A stretch of DNA of 64,000 nt from JAEXOD01 sp963663265 (GCA_963663265.2 CAXXXM010000002.1:310001-374000), one strand, 5' to 3'. Positions 36,680-46,426 are shown, counted from the first letter of the stretch. Numbers and translations are program-made. Notes: generated from the sequence alone by a model not told the origin.

Positions 36680-38050
36680 ATGATAATTTACCGATATATA
36701 TTAAAAAATCATATTTCCCCATTTATTTTTTCAAATGTTACATTAATAGCTGTTTTTTTATTACAGTTTTTAATGAAATTTGCCGATAAACTTGTTGGAA
36801 AAGGACTAAGCACTTGGGTAATTGTTCAGTTAATTGCTTATAATTTAGCATGGATGGTTGTGTTAGTTGTTCCTATGTCGGTTTTAGTTGCTACTTTAAT
36901 GGCATTTGGTAGTATGGCTCAAAATAACGAAATAGCCATATTAAAAGCATCCGGAATGAGTCTATATAAGATGCTTATTGCTCCTCTTTTAGGAAGTCTA
37001 TTAATTGCTTATTCTTTAGTATTATTTAACAATCATGTTTACCCAAATGCAAACCATCAGGCAAGAATATTAGGGAATGATATTTCTCGCAAACGCCCAA
37101 CTCTTTCTTTAGTTCCTGGAATTTTTAGTCAAGAAGTTCAAAATTATGCAATTTTATCAAGGAAAATTGACCCGGTAACCAACGAATTAATTGATGTGAC
37201 AATTTACGACTATTCAAAAGTTTCTACTGTTAATATTGTTACTGCTCAAAAAGGTAAAATTTATTTTTCAAAAGACCAAAAGCGTTTAATACTGGATTTA
37301 CAAAAGGGTGAAATTCATGAAAGCAATGTAACAGATTACAAGCCCTATCGTAAATTATTATTTAATAAACACAAAATTGCTATGGATGCTTCACAGTTTA
37401 CATTTCAACAATCATCAGAAAATATGTCGCGAGGTGAAAGAGAAATGGGAGCTCCGGAAATGGTAGTTATTGTTGATAGCTTGCAAGCCATTGACAATAG
37501 ATTCCATGAAGACCTAAATAAAAAATTCAATCGTGCTTTTAGGAACGATTCTATCTATTCTGCCTTTAAAAATCCTTTCAATAAAAACTTGCGTGGAATT
37601 TATTACCGGGTCGGTGATAGAATTAGAGCCGTTCAAAGCAGTTCTAATGTTACTATTAAACAAATTTTCTACAATAAAAAAAACATGAATGCATTTTGGG
37701 TTGAAATACATAAAAAATATTCCCTTCCTGTGGCATGTATTGTATTTATTTTGATAGGTGCACCATTAGGAACTATGCTTAGAAAAGGAGGATTTGGCGT
37801 TGCAGCAGGAGTTAGTTTAGTCTTCTTTTTAATCTACTGGGCTTTTTTAATTGGAGGGGAAAAACTTGCAGATAGAAATCTTCTTTCTCCTTTTTGGGGA
37901 ATGTGGGGTGCTAATTTTGTTTTAGGATTTTTAGGGTTGTATTTGACTTACAGAAGTGCCAAAGAGAATATTACAATTAATTTCGATTTTGTTACAAAGC
38001 TAATTCCTAAACGTTTCCGACAATCTGAAGAAGAAAATGAAAATAATTGA
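36680..38050 (+). CDS. lptF: LptF/LptG-family lipopolysaccharide-export permease, first copy
   Basis: 456 residues. Six membrane helices: three at the N-terminus (ISPFIFSNVTLIAVFLLQFL; LAWMVVLVVPMSVLVATLM; PLLGSLLIAYSLVLF) and three at the C-terminus (about 340-440, including VACIVFILIGAPLGTMLRKGG), with a periplasmic jellyroll of about 200 residues between. LptF and LptG with the LptB ATPase pull lipopolysaccharide from the inner membrane. The NNEIAILKASGMS coupling-helix motif contacts LptB. It overlaps the next gene by 14 bp. An insertion rich in charged residues lies around 250-310 of the periplasmic part. Confidence 0.88.
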   Translation: MIIYRYILKNHISPFIFSNVTLIAVFLLQFLMKFADKLVGKGLSTWVIVQLIAYNLAWMVVLVVPMSVLVATLMAFGSMAQNNEIAILKASGMSLYKMLIAPLLGSLLIAYSLVLFNNHVYPNANHQARILGNDISRKRPTLSLVPGIFSQEVQNYAILSRKIDPVTNELIDVTIYDYSKVSTVNIVTAQKGKIYFSKDQKRLILDLQKGEIHESNVTDYKPYRKLLFNKHKIAMDASQFTFQQSSENMSRGEREMGAPEMVVIVDSLQAIDNRFHEDLNKKFNRAFRNDSIYSAFKNPFNKNLRGIYYRVGDRIRAVQSSSNVTIKQIFYNKKNMNAFWVEIHKKYSLPVACIVFILIGAPLGTMLRKGGFGVAAGVSLVFFLIYWAFLIGGEKLADRNLLSPFWGMWGANFVLGFLGLYLTYRSAKENITINFDFVTKLIPKRFRQSEEENENN

Positions 38051-39119
38051 TAAATATTTAATAAAACAATTTTTACAAACAATATTATTTGGGCTTTTTG
38101 CTTTCACTATTCTTTTCGTATTGATAGATATGATGGAAAAGCTTGATGATTTTATTGATCAAAGCGTTCCCAACTATATTATTCTGCAATACTACTTTGT
38201 TTTTATACCCGAAATTATCCGATTAATGATTCCGGTTGCGGTTTTACTTTCGGCATTATTTACCGCCGGAAAACTTTCTAACTTAAATGAACTTACTGCT
38301 ATTAAATCTGCGGGTGTTAGTTTATATAGATTTATGCTTCCATTTATTATCACTTCATTTTTTATTTCAATATTTTCAATTTATTTTGGTGGTTATTTGG
38401 TTCCCCTTGCAAATAAACACTTAACATATATTGAACAAAATTACATGAATAAAGGAGTTTATAGAGCTGGCAGTAATATTTATTTTCAGGATACACAGAC
38501 AAGAATTGTTTCAATTAATTTTTTTGATGTTGTTAATAATTTAGCCCATAGAGTTAGTATTCAAGAGTTTGACAAGGAAGATATTAATAAAATGGTTTCT
38601 CGTATTGATGCAATTCGCATGAAATTTAATGTTAAAGATACTTCGTGGACTTTAGAAGATGGAGTAATGAGAAGTTTTAATAGAGACGATGAAACTGCTT
38701 TTAAGTTTAATGACAAAAAACTAAAATACTTAAATTTTTCTCCTGAAGATGTAATTAAAAAGCAAAGAAAACCAGAAGAAATGACTTTACCCGAGCTTAA
38801 ACAGCAGGCAATTGAAGAAGCAAAAACCGGTAATGATAATACTCGTAGTTGGATTGATTATCATTCTCGTATTGCTTTTGCTTTTTCAAGTATTGTTGTT
38901 GTATTATTTGGATTGCCAATCTCTTCAAACAAAAGAAAAGGTGGAGTAGCTCTTCAGTTTGGAGTAAATCTTCTAATTACGTTTATTTATTTAGTATTTA
39001 TGAAAATAAGTCAAGCTTTTGGTAAAAATGGTGTTATGAATCCCCTTTTAACTGCATGGTTTGCAAATATTGTATTTTTAATTGCCGCACTAATTAACAT
39101 TTGGAAAAATAGAAAGTAG
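38037..39119 (+). CDS. lptG: LptF/LptG-family lipopolysaccharide-export permease, second copy
   Basis: 360 residues, the usual LptG length. Starts MKIIDKYLIKQFLQTILFGLFAFTILF; TM2/3 with PEIIRLMIPVAVLLSALF; coupling helix LNELTAIKSAGVSLYRF; periplasmic domain about 130-270; then three C-terminal helices starting with SSIVVVLFGLPISSNKRKGG. Partner of the preceding gene (14-bp overlap), together the inner-membrane part of the LPS exporter; LptB is not in the window. After the stop there are no further genes for 1.8 kb, only repeat sequence. Confidence 0.88.
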   Translation: MKIIDKYLIKQFLQTILFGLFAFTILFVLIDMMEKLDDFIDQSVPNYIILQYYFVFIPEIIRLMIPVAVLLSALFTAGKLSNLNELTAIKSAGVSLYRFMLPFIITSFFISIFSIYFGGYLVPLANKHLTYIEQNYMNKGVYRAGSNIYFQDTQTRIVSINFFDVVNNLAHRVSIQEFDKEDINKMVSRIDAIRMKFNVKDTSWTLEDGVMRSFNRDDETAFKFNDKKLKYLNFSPEDVIKKQRKPEEMTLPELKQQAIEEAKTGNDNTRSWIDYHSRIAFAFSSIVVVLFGLPISSNKRKGGVALQFGVNLLITFIYLVFMKISQAFGKNGVMNPLLTAWFANIVFLIAALINIWKNRK

Positions 39120-39185
39120 ATTGTTTAGGTAAAAGGAATTAGGCAGAAGGTACAAGCAAAAACATAAAAATAGCCAAGCAAGTGG

Positions 39186-39330
39186 CGACATAATGCAGAT
39201 AGCAGAAATTAGAAAACAGATTTCAGACGACAGAAAATAGTTAACAGATTATAGATAAAAAAAAGTCAACCAGCATGTTTTGTATGCTGGTTGACATTCA
39301 ATCATTGAGCATTCAAAATTCAACATTCAA
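39186..39330. repeat. Palindrome module, copy 1
   Basis: A segment beginning GACATAATGCAGATAGCAG and containing the hairpin GTCAACCAGCAT/ATGCTGGTTGAC (39265-39295), then CATTCAATCATTGAG. It recurs at 40729-40895 and 44049-44218. The hairpin followed by AT-rich sequence could act as a bidirectional terminator between lptG and the array, but the whole module, not just the hairpin, is repeated. Confidence 0.75.
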
Positions 39331-39342
39331 AATTAAAAGATT

Positions 39343-39495
39343 TATGTCGCCACGTGCGTGGCTTTTCTCCTCTTTTTCTCTTTTGTGCTACAACTATTTT
39401 CCCACTTTGTGGGAAGTCAGAATTCAGACATCAGAAGTCAGTAATCAGATGTTTGATTCCAGGCAACATATCTTTAGGTAGAGGTGAAAAATGGC
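39343..39495. repeat. 153-bp dispersed repeat, copy 1
   Basis: Begins ATGTCGCCAC, includes CTCCTCTTTTTCTCTTTTGT and GTTTGATTCCAGGCAACA, and ends GGTGAAAAATGG. Nearly identical to 43533-43685. At this copy the sequence continues as an open frame reading GRGEKWQYEQAKALKIPITI then NS and a stop (to 39545), which looks like the C-terminal end of a protein gene of unknown family; at the other copy the frame is broken directly after the Trp codon. Confidence 0.75.
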
Positions 39496-39498
39496 AAT

Positions 39499-40740
39499 AT
39501 GAACAAGCAAAAGCATTAAAAATTCCAATTACAATAAATTCCTAAAGCGACGACTCATTTATAACAAACAATACATCCTGCATAACCATAGCCACGCCAG
39601 TGGCGACATAATTGTAGAGGCGACATAATTCTGAGGGTAGATGTCAGAGGACAGAAAACAGAAAATAGATATTAGGTTGAAGGATATAGGCAGAAGGTAC
39701 AAGCAAAAACATTAAAAATTCCAATTATAATAAATTCCTAAAGCGATGACACATTTATAACAAACAATACAACCTGCATAACCATAGCCACGCCAGTGGC
39801 GACATAATTGTAGAGGCGACATAATTCTGAGAGCAGATGTCAATTAGAAAATAGATATTAGGTTGAAGAAAATAGGAAATAGGTACAAGCAAAAACATTA
39901 AAATTTCCAATTATAATAAATTCCTAAAGCGACGACACATTTATAACAAACAATACATCCTGCATAACCATAGCCACGCCAGTGGCGACATAATTGTAGA
40001 GGCGACATAATTCTGAGGGTAGATGTCAGAGGACAGAAAACAGAAAATAGATATTAGGTTGAAGGATATAGGCAGAAGGTACAAGCAAAAACATTAAAAA
40101 TTCCAATTATAATAAATTCCTAAAGCGATGACACATTTATAACAAACAAGACAACCTGCATAACCATAGCCACGCCAGTGGCGACATAATTGTAGAGGCG
40201 ACATAATTCTGAGGGCAGATGTCAATTAGAAAATAGATATTAGGTTGAAGGATATAGGCAGAAGGTACAAGCAAAAACATTAAAAATTCCAATTATAATA
40301 AATTCCTAAAGCGACGACACATTTATAACAAACAATACATCCTTTATAACCATAGCCACGCCAGTGGCTTAATAATTATAGCACCAAATTACCCCCACAC
40401 AAAAAAGCCACGCCAGTGGCGACATAGTTGTAGCACGCTAGTGGCGATATAATTGTAGAGGCGACATAATTCTGAGGGCAGATGTCAATTAGAAAATAGA
40501 TATTAGGTTGAAAAAAATAGGAAATAGGTACAAGCAAAAACATTAAAAATTCCAATTATAATAATTTCCTAAAGCGACGACTCATTTATAACAAACAATA
40601 CATCCTGCATAACCATAGCCACGCCAGTGGCTTAATAATTATAGCACCAAATTACCCCCACACAAAAAAGCCACGCCAGTGGCGACATAGTTGTAGCACG
40701 CCAGTGGCGATATAATTGTAGAGGCGACATAATGCAGATA
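39499..40740. repeat. Tandem array, alternating 196/186-bp units
   Basis: Anchoring on the palindromic GCCACGCCAGTGGC gives starts at 39591, 39787, 39973, 40169, 40355 and 40618, i.e. steps 196, 186, 196, 186, 263. A second anchor, ACAAGCAAAAACATTA, gives 39699, 39885, 40081, 40267 and 40530 (186, 196, 186, 263). The two versions differ in the part between GAGG and GATATTAGG: the long form carries TCAGAGGACAGAAAACAGAA, the short form TCAATTAGAAAAT. The last units have an insertion TTAATAATTATAGCACC. Units are nearly identical, so recent amplification is likely. No usable open frames; not CRISPR. Confidence 0.9.
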
Positions 40741-40895
40741 GCAGAAATTAGATTTCAGAGGATAGAAAATAGTTAACATATTATTGAAAAAATAACGTCA
40801 ACCAGCATGTTTTATATGCTGGTTGACATTCAATCATTGAGAATTAAAAATTGAGAATTAAAAATTTCTCAATCATTTAACATTCAACCTTTAAC
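40729..40895. repeat. Palindrome module, copy 2
   Basis: Begins GACATAATGCAGATAGCAG; hairpin GTCAACCAGCAT/ATGCTGGTTGAC at 40797-40827, then the tail TTGAGAATTAAAAATT twice and CATTTAACATTCAACC. It lies immediately downstream (minus strand) of the 745-residue adhesin gene, so its hairpin may end that transcript. Confidence 0.8.
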
Positions 40896-40903
40896 ACTTA
40901 ACC

Positions 40904-43141
40904 TTATTTAACGTACATCATTTTCTTAACTTGGTTGAAAACTTCGCCTGTTGCTGATTTTACATTTAAGTTATAGAAATAAATACCACTTGTTAATCCT
41001 TGTGCATTAAAGTTAATTTTATAGGAACCGGCTGTTTGTTGACCATTTACCAATTCTTTAACTTCTTGTCCAAGTACGTTGGTTACTACCAATTTAACGG
41101 CTCCATCAACAGGCATTGAATAGCTAATTACTGTTGAAGGGTTAAATGGGTTTGGATAATTTTGATTTAATGTAAAGTTTGTTGGCATTGCTGAACCTTC
41201 AACTTTAACTACTTTTGAATATGTAAATGTTCCATCATAATCAATTTGTTTTAGTCTGTAATAATATGTTTCGTTTTCTGAAATTGCATTATCCATATAT
41301 GAATATTCATGTCGTTCAGTTGATGTTCCATTTCCAATTACAGTTGCAACTGCTGACCAGTTACTTGTTTCTGATTTTCTTTCAACAACAAATCTATCGT
41401 TATTTGTTTCTGTTGCTGTTGCCCATGATAAGCAAATTGAATTATCAACTTTTGACGCTTCAAATAAAGTTAATTCAACAGGAACTGCAACACCACCTCC
41501 AACAAAAATTCCATCTACTTCAGCTTCACCTTCAAAAGCACCAATCAAACGTGAAGAACCTGTAACAATATCAACAACTCTTAATTCGCCTGTACTTAAA
41601 GCATCATTATAGGCAGCAAAATATAACATTCCTGTTTCGTAATCAAACTCAAGAGACTGAGCATAATTGGCATTAAAGCCTAAAGGACCAATTACTGAAA
41701 AAGTTGCAGTAGCAATATTATACTTACCAAAAACGTCAGTATTAAGTTCAACCCCATAAATATTACCATCACCATTACATGCAATACCAATAATAGTAGT
41801 ACTTGGAATAGTAGCAATTACATTATGAGTAAGTGTTTGCAAATCTATCTCTGCAATATAAGAATTATCTGCATCGTCAGAAGCTGTACCATATAGTTTT
41901 TGAGTAACAGGATCATAAGTCATACCTAACCAGTTAGCACCAGTAGGTGGAGCAAGAGTACCTATGTTGGTTAATAAACCAGTTGAAGTATCAAAACTTA
42001 CTACCATACTTGATGTATAAAAAATGCCATAACCATTTGCTGCTCCAACATTTGCAGATCCACTAAGGAAATCATCTCCTGCAATTACATTAATTCTTGA
42101 GAAAGTTCCCGGGTTTATGGATTCAAAACGTGCGGTTCCTGATGAGAGTGAAGGAGAATAAGCTTGATATCCATATATTGTAACTGATTCTTGAATTGAT
42201 AATGCCTGAGATAGAACATCGTTTATTGAATTTTCATCACCGGTTAAATTAGTTGTACAAGTAACTTCATATTCACCAACTCCTAAAGTAACATTATCAA
42301 ATGTAACTTCTTGAGTTGCACCACCGGCTAAGTTAGTAACTTGCATTGTAGAGGTATAATTTGTACCAATTGTTAATGTAACCCCAAACGAGTTAGAATT
42401 TGAGCCAAAATTTTTAATTGTTGCTTTAGGTGTAAGAGTTCCTGGTGCAGCAGCTGATGGAAGACCTATTTCCAATACTCCAGCATCATTTAATGGTGGT
42501 GTTCCAAACTTAACATCATCAATATAAACACCATTTCCATCAGTATCGGTATGCTTAAAAGCTATATAAATAGTCTGACCAACATATGCAGCCAAACTAT
42601 ATGTTTTTTGAGCATATGTAGTTGTTAATGCGTTTACATCAATATTTTCTAATTCATCTGTAAAACTTGCTGTTGAATTATTGGTTGTTGAAACGCGAAT
42701 TGATAAATAATCGGGGGGATAATTTGAGGATAAATTTTTTCTTACATAGAATGATATTTCACCACCGGCACCTACTGTAATTCCCGGAGTAATTAACCAA
42801 TCCTCACCACCAGTTTGTTCATAAGAAACAAAAGCAGCAGCAACTCCGGAATTTGGATAAGTAGTTGAACGGTTCCATACTTTTGCACCTAATACGCTTT
42901 CTGAAGTCCATCCTGTTGGAGGGAAAGTGTCTAATTCAAATCCTTCTTCAACATAACCTTTAGCTTTGCTTTGCCAAAAAGTGCTGCCGGTTAATGTTGG
43001 AACAATTGTTCTTTCAATAAATTGATTACGTGGTGCTAATTTTGTGGAAGTTTTTGGTTGTTCTTTTTGTTGTGCAGATAATAGCATACAGGATAAGCAG
43101 AGCAAGAAAACAACTTTAGTAAAAGATGTAAATCTAATCAT
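40904..43141 (-). CDS. Secreted cleaved-adhesin/choice-of-anchor-J protein with T9SS tail, copy 1
   Basis: 745 residues. Signal peptide (1-23). A choice-of-anchor J/cleaved-adhesin domain covers about 62-210: EGFELDTFPPTGW, GGEDWLITPGI, YIAFKHTDTDGNGVYIDDV. Then a CARDB-like Ig domain (215-310: NDAGVLEIGLPSAAAPGTLT), a propeller-like region (320-550: TGANWLGMTYDPVTQKLYG) and a domain starting VPVELTLFEASKVDNSICLS with fibronectin-like strands. The sorting tail starts LNQNYPNPFNPSTVISYSM. Copy 2 at 44219 is 1.1 kb upstream; the last about 190 residues of the two are almost identical. Probably a surface adhesin; ligand unknown. Confidence 0.85.
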   Translation of the reverse strand: MIRFTSFTKVVFLLCLSCMLLSAQQKEQPKTSTKLAPRNQFIERTIVPTLTGSTFWQSKAKGYVEEGFELDTFPPTGWTSESVLGAKVWNRSTTYPNSGVAAAFVSYEQTGGEDWLITPGITVGAGGEISFYVRKNLSSNYPPDYLSIRVSTTNNSTASFTDELENIDVNALTTTYAQKTYSLAAYVGQTIYIAFKHTDTDGNGVYIDDVKFGTPPLNDAGVLEIGLPSAAAPGTLTPKATIKNFGSNSNSFGVTLTIGTNYTSTMQVTNLAGGATQEVTFDNVTLGVGEYEVTCTTNLTGDENSINDVLSQALSIQESVTIYGYQAYSPSLSSGTARFESINPGTFSRINVIAGDDFLSGSANVGAANGYGIFYTSSMVVSFDTSTGLLTNIGTLAPPTGANWLGMTYDPVTQKLYGTASDDADNSYIAEIDLQTLTHNVIATIPSTTIIGIACNGDGNIYGVELNTDVFGKYNIATATFSVIGPLGFNANYAQSLEFDYETGMLYFAAYNDALSTGELRVVDIVTGSSRLIGAFEGEAEVDGIFVGGGVAVPVELTLFEASKVDNSICLSWATATETNNDRFVVERKSETSNWSAVATVIGNGTSTERHEYSYMDNAISENETYYYRLKQIDYDGTFTYSKVVKVEGSAMPTNFTLNQNYPNPFNPSTVISYSMPVDGAVKLVVTNVLGQEVKELVNGQQTAGSYKINFNAQGLTSGIYFYNLNVKSATGEVFNQVKKMMYVK

Positions 43142-43532
43142 ACGAGCCTCTCATTAGTTGTTGAATTAAGTACCTTTAATATTATTTAATTTATTAATTA
43201 GATACTAAATAACCTTTTTACTAATATTGCTATTAAATTAAATATCGCAACCCATATACACCATATATACTAAAACATGAGTTATTATTATTTCATAAAA
43301 ATAATTTCTCATTAACATGCTTTATGTAACTTATTACAATCTATCAAAAAAGTCAACTAAATTATTAAAAAAAGGGGGCATTACAAATCAAACAATTAAG
43401 ATTTTAACTCATATAACAAACAACAGAAATTAGATTTTAGATTTTTGAAAAAAAAATAATATAGAGTGTAGGAACAAGAACAAACATTAAAAAAAGTCAA
43501 TCATTTAGAAATAAAAATTCAAAATTATAAAC
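43142..43532. other. Non-coding stretch upstream of adhesin copy 1
   Basis: AT-rich, no open frame of note. It should contain the promoter of the adhesin gene (start 43141), but no convincing TTG-N20-TAnnTTTG pair was found. From about 43420 the sequence starts to resemble array sequence (AAAAACATTAAAAA at 43482-43495). Confidence 0.5.
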
Positions 43533-43685
43533 TTTATGTCGCCACTTGCGTGGCTTTTCTCCTCTTTTTCTCTTTTGTGCTACAACTATTTTCCCACTTT
43601 GTGGGAAGTCAGAATTCAGACATCAGAAGTCAGTAATCAGATGTTTGATTCCAGGCAACAGATCTTTAGGTAGAGGTGAAAAATG
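43533..43685. repeat. 153-bp dispersed repeat, copy 2
   Basis: Near-exact match to 39343-39495 (starts ATGTCGCCACTTGCGTGGC here versus CACGTGCGTGGC there). It is followed directly by array-type sequence, with ATGGTAATAGG in place of ATGGCAATATG, so the short reading frame of copy 1 is lost. Confidence 0.8.
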
Positions 43686-44048
43686 GTAATAGGTACAAGC
43701 AAAAACATTAAAAAATCCAATTATAATAAATTCCTAAAGCGACGACACCTATAACAAAAAATACATCCTTTATAACCATAGCCACGCCAGTGGCGACATA
43801 ATTCAGAAGGCAGATGTCAGAGGACAGAAAACAGAAAATAGATATTAGGTTGAAGAAAATAGGAAATAGGTTCAAGGAAAAACATTCAAAATTATCGGTA
43901 TAAAAAAGTCTTTAAGCGACGACTCATTTATAACAAACAATACATCCTGCATAACCATAGCCACGCCAGTGGCGATATAATTATAGCGACCGATAAAACC
44001 CATACAAAAAAAAGCCACGCCAGTGGCGACATAATTGTAGTAGAGGCA
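43686..44048. repeat. Short array of the same 190-bp-type repeat
   Basis: Two degenerate units related to the array at 39499-40740: ACAAGCAAAAACATTAAAA at 43696, GCCACGCCAGTGGC near 43781, a partial second unit with AACATTCAAAATTATCGG, then GCCACGCCAGTGGC near 43961 and again near 44013. Same position relative to the following gene as in the first array. Confidence 0.8.
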
Positions 44049-44218
44049 ACATAATGCAGATAGCAAAAATTAGAAATTAGATTTCAGAGGACAGAAATTA
44101 GTTAACATATTATTGAAAAAATAACGTCAACCAGCATGTTTTATATGCTGGTTGGCATTCAATCATTGAGAATTAAAAATTGAGAATTAAAAATTTCTCA
44201 ATCATTTAACATTCAACC
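44049..44218. repeat. Palindrome module, copy 3
   Basis: Begins ACATAATGCAGATAGC; hairpin GTCAACCAGCAT/ATGCTGGTTGGC at 44126-44156 (one mismatch compared with copies 1 and 2), then the same AATTGAGAATTAAAAATT tail running into the stop codon region of adhesin copy 2. Confidence 0.8.
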
Positions 44219-46426
44219 TTATTTTACAAACATCATTTTCTTAACTTGGTTGAAAACTTCGCCTGTTGCTGATTTTACATTTAAGTTATAGAAATAAATA
44301 CCACTTGTTAATCCTTGTGCATTAAAGTTAATTTTATAGGAACCGGCTGTTTGTTGACCATTTACCAATTCTTTAACTTCTTGTCCAAGTACGTTGGTTA
44401 CTACCAATTTAACGGCTCCATCAACAGGCATTGAATAGCTAATTACTGTTGAAGGGTTAAATGGGTTTGGATAATTTTGATTTAAGGTAAAGTCTGTTGG
44501 TAATGATGTACTTTCCACTTTAACTACTTTTGAATATGCAAATGTTCCATCATAATCAACTTGTTTTAATCTATAATAATATGTTTCGTTTTCTGAAATT
44601 GCATTATCCATATATGAATATTCATGTCTTTCAGTTGATGTTCCATTTCCAATTGCAGTTGCAACTGCTGACCAGTTACTTGTTTCTGATTTCCTTTCAA
44701 CAACAAATCTATCGTTATTTGTTTCTGTTGCTGTTGCCCATGATAAGCAAATTGAATTATCAACTTTTGATGCTTCAAATGAAGTTAATTCAACTGGAAC
44801 AACTGGACTACTTGATGCAAACAAACCATCAACTTCAGCTCCATCTTCAAATACAGCAACTAAAGTAGCAATACCAGTATTAATATCTACTATTCTTAAT
44901 TCACCTAAACTATTTCCACCATTATATGCTGCGTAGAATAATTTACCAGAAGCATAATCGAATTCCATTGATTGAGAATAATTAGCATTAAACCCTATGG
45001 AACCAACTAATTCAAATGTATTTGTAGCAATAACATATTTACCCAATACATCAGAAATTAGATCAACACCATAAATATTTCCATCACCATTAGAAGCAAT
45101 TGCAATAACAGCAAAACCTGGCAAGGTAGCCAAAGTTGTATAAGTAAGTGTTTGCATATTAATTTCGGCTAAAATTGTACCACTATTATCAGCAGCACAT
45201 CCATAAATTTTTTCTGTAACGGGATCGTAAGTTAACCCTAACCAATTAGCACCAGTAGGAGGAGTTAAAACACCTACATTTGTTAAAGTACCGGTAGTTG
45301 TATCCCACAATACAACTTGACTAGAACTATAATATACCGAATATATTACTCCATTACCAGTATTGGCACTACCACTTAAGAAATCCGTACCACTAATTGA
45401 ATTGGTTCTTGTAAATAAACCAGGATTAGTAGATTCAAAACGAACAGTTCCACTTGCATAACCATACAAAGTTCTTGCATCAGCAACAAAAAGGGTAGAG
45501 ATAATTGAATCGTTTGATGTTACTTCATCATTGGTCAAAGAAGTATAACATTCAACCGCATATTCACCAGCTTCTAAAGTTACTTGATTAAAAGTAACTT
45601 CAGTTGAAGTTCCACCAGCTAAATTACTTACTTGTTTAGTTGATGAATATATATTACCAATATTTAAGGTAATATCAAATGAATTTGCAGCTGTACCATA
45701 ATTTTTTACAGTAACTTTTGGGGTCAACGCACCAGGTGAAACTAAACCGTTAAAATCCAACGAAACCATACCTGCATCGTTTGCAGGGGGAACACCAATA
45801 ACTACGTCATCAATCGAGCAACCGTTACCATCAGTATTAACATGTTTAAATGCTATGTAAATCGTTTGACCTACAAATGCCGATAAACTGTAAGATAATT
45901 GTTGATAAGCGGTTGTTAAACTATTAACGTTTAGACCTACAAGTTGAGATGTAAAGCTTGCCACAGCATTATCCGTAGTTGAAACAAGCACATACAACGA
46001 GTCAGGGGGATAATTACTTGCGTATGATTTTTTAGCATAAAAAGAAAAGTCCATATTGGCAACCACAGGAATACTCGGCGTAATTAACCAATCTTCACCA
46101 CCAGTTGATTCATAATCGCTATTAGCACAAGCAACACCCGAATTAGGTCCTGTAGTACTTCTAACCCATTTCTTAGCACCCAATACATCTGTTAAAGTCC
46201 AACCCTGTGGTGGGAAAGTTGTTTGTTCAAAACCTTCTTCCAAATAGGAAGATTTCACATCGTAACTACTACCTGTTAAAGATATAGTTTTTGTTTTCTC
46301 CACGTGATTTTTTTCAGTAGCCAAACCGGTAGAAACTTGCTCTTTTTCTTTTTGTTGAGCAACAACCAGCATGTTAACCAAACATAACATTAAAACAACT
46401 TTAAACATAAAGTTTAATTTACTCAT
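44219..46426 (-). CDS. Secreted cleaved-adhesin/choice-of-anchor-J protein with T9SS tail, copy 2
   Basis: 735 residues with the same domain order as the 40904-43141 product: signal peptide ending VVAQ, adhesin J domain (EGFEQTTFPPQGWTLTDVLG; GGEDWLITPSIPV; FKHVNTDGNGCSIDDV), Ig-like section NDAGMVSLDFNGLVSPGALT, propeller-like region (TGANWLGLTYDPVTEKIYGC), fibronectin-like domain (VPVELTSFEASKVDNSICLS) and sorting tail LNQNYPNPFNPSTVISYSM. The N-terminal 540 residues have diverged from copy 1 but the C-terminal 190 are almost identical, including at DNA level, which points to recent conversion of the 3' end. Both begin after the same GAGAGGCTCGT(ATG) leader. Confidence 0.85.
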   Translation of the reverse strand: MSKLNFMFKVVLMLCLVNMLVVAQQKEKEQVSTGLATEKNHVEKTKTISLTGSSYDVKSSYLEEGFEQTTFPPQGWTLTDVLGAKKWVRSTTGPNSGVACANSDYESTGGEDWLITPSIPVVANMDFSFYAKKSYASNYPPDSLYVLVSTTDNAVASFTSQLVGLNVNSLTTAYQQLSYSLSAFVGQTIYIAFKHVNTDGNGCSIDDVVIGVPPANDAGMVSLDFNGLVSPGALTPKVTVKNYGTAANSFDITLNIGNIYSSTKQVSNLAGGTSTEVTFNQVTLEAGEYAVECYTSLTNDEVTSNDSIISTLFVADARTLYGYASGTVRFESTNPGLFTRTNSISGTDFLSGSANTGNGVIYSVYYSSSQVVLWDTTTGTLTNVGVLTPPTGANWLGLTYDPVTEKIYGCAADNSGTILAEINMQTLTYTTLATLPGFAVIAIASNGDGNIYGVDLISDVLGKYVIATNTFELVGSIGFNANYSQSMEFDYASGKLFYAAYNGGNSLGELRIVDINTGIATLVAVFEDGAEVDGLFASSSPVVPVELTSFEASKVDNSICLSWATATETNNDRFVVERKSETSNWSAVATAIGNGTSTERHEYSYMDNAISENETYYYRLKQVDYDGTFAYSKVVKVESTSLPTDFTLNQNYPNPFNPSTVISYSMPVDGAVKLVVTNVLGQEVKELVNGQQTAGSYKINFNAQGLTSGIYFYNLNVKSATGEVFNQVKKMMFVK

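Noticed and set aside
39499..40740. CRISPR array
   Set aside because: Units are 186-196 bp and nearly identical throughout, with no short repeat/unique spacer alternation and no cas genes.
41227..41565. 112-codon frame opposite the adhesin gene, also seen at 44530-44868
   Set aside because: Antisense to the fibronectin-like domain of both adhesins; Gln/Leu-rich composition is a by-product of the coding strand.
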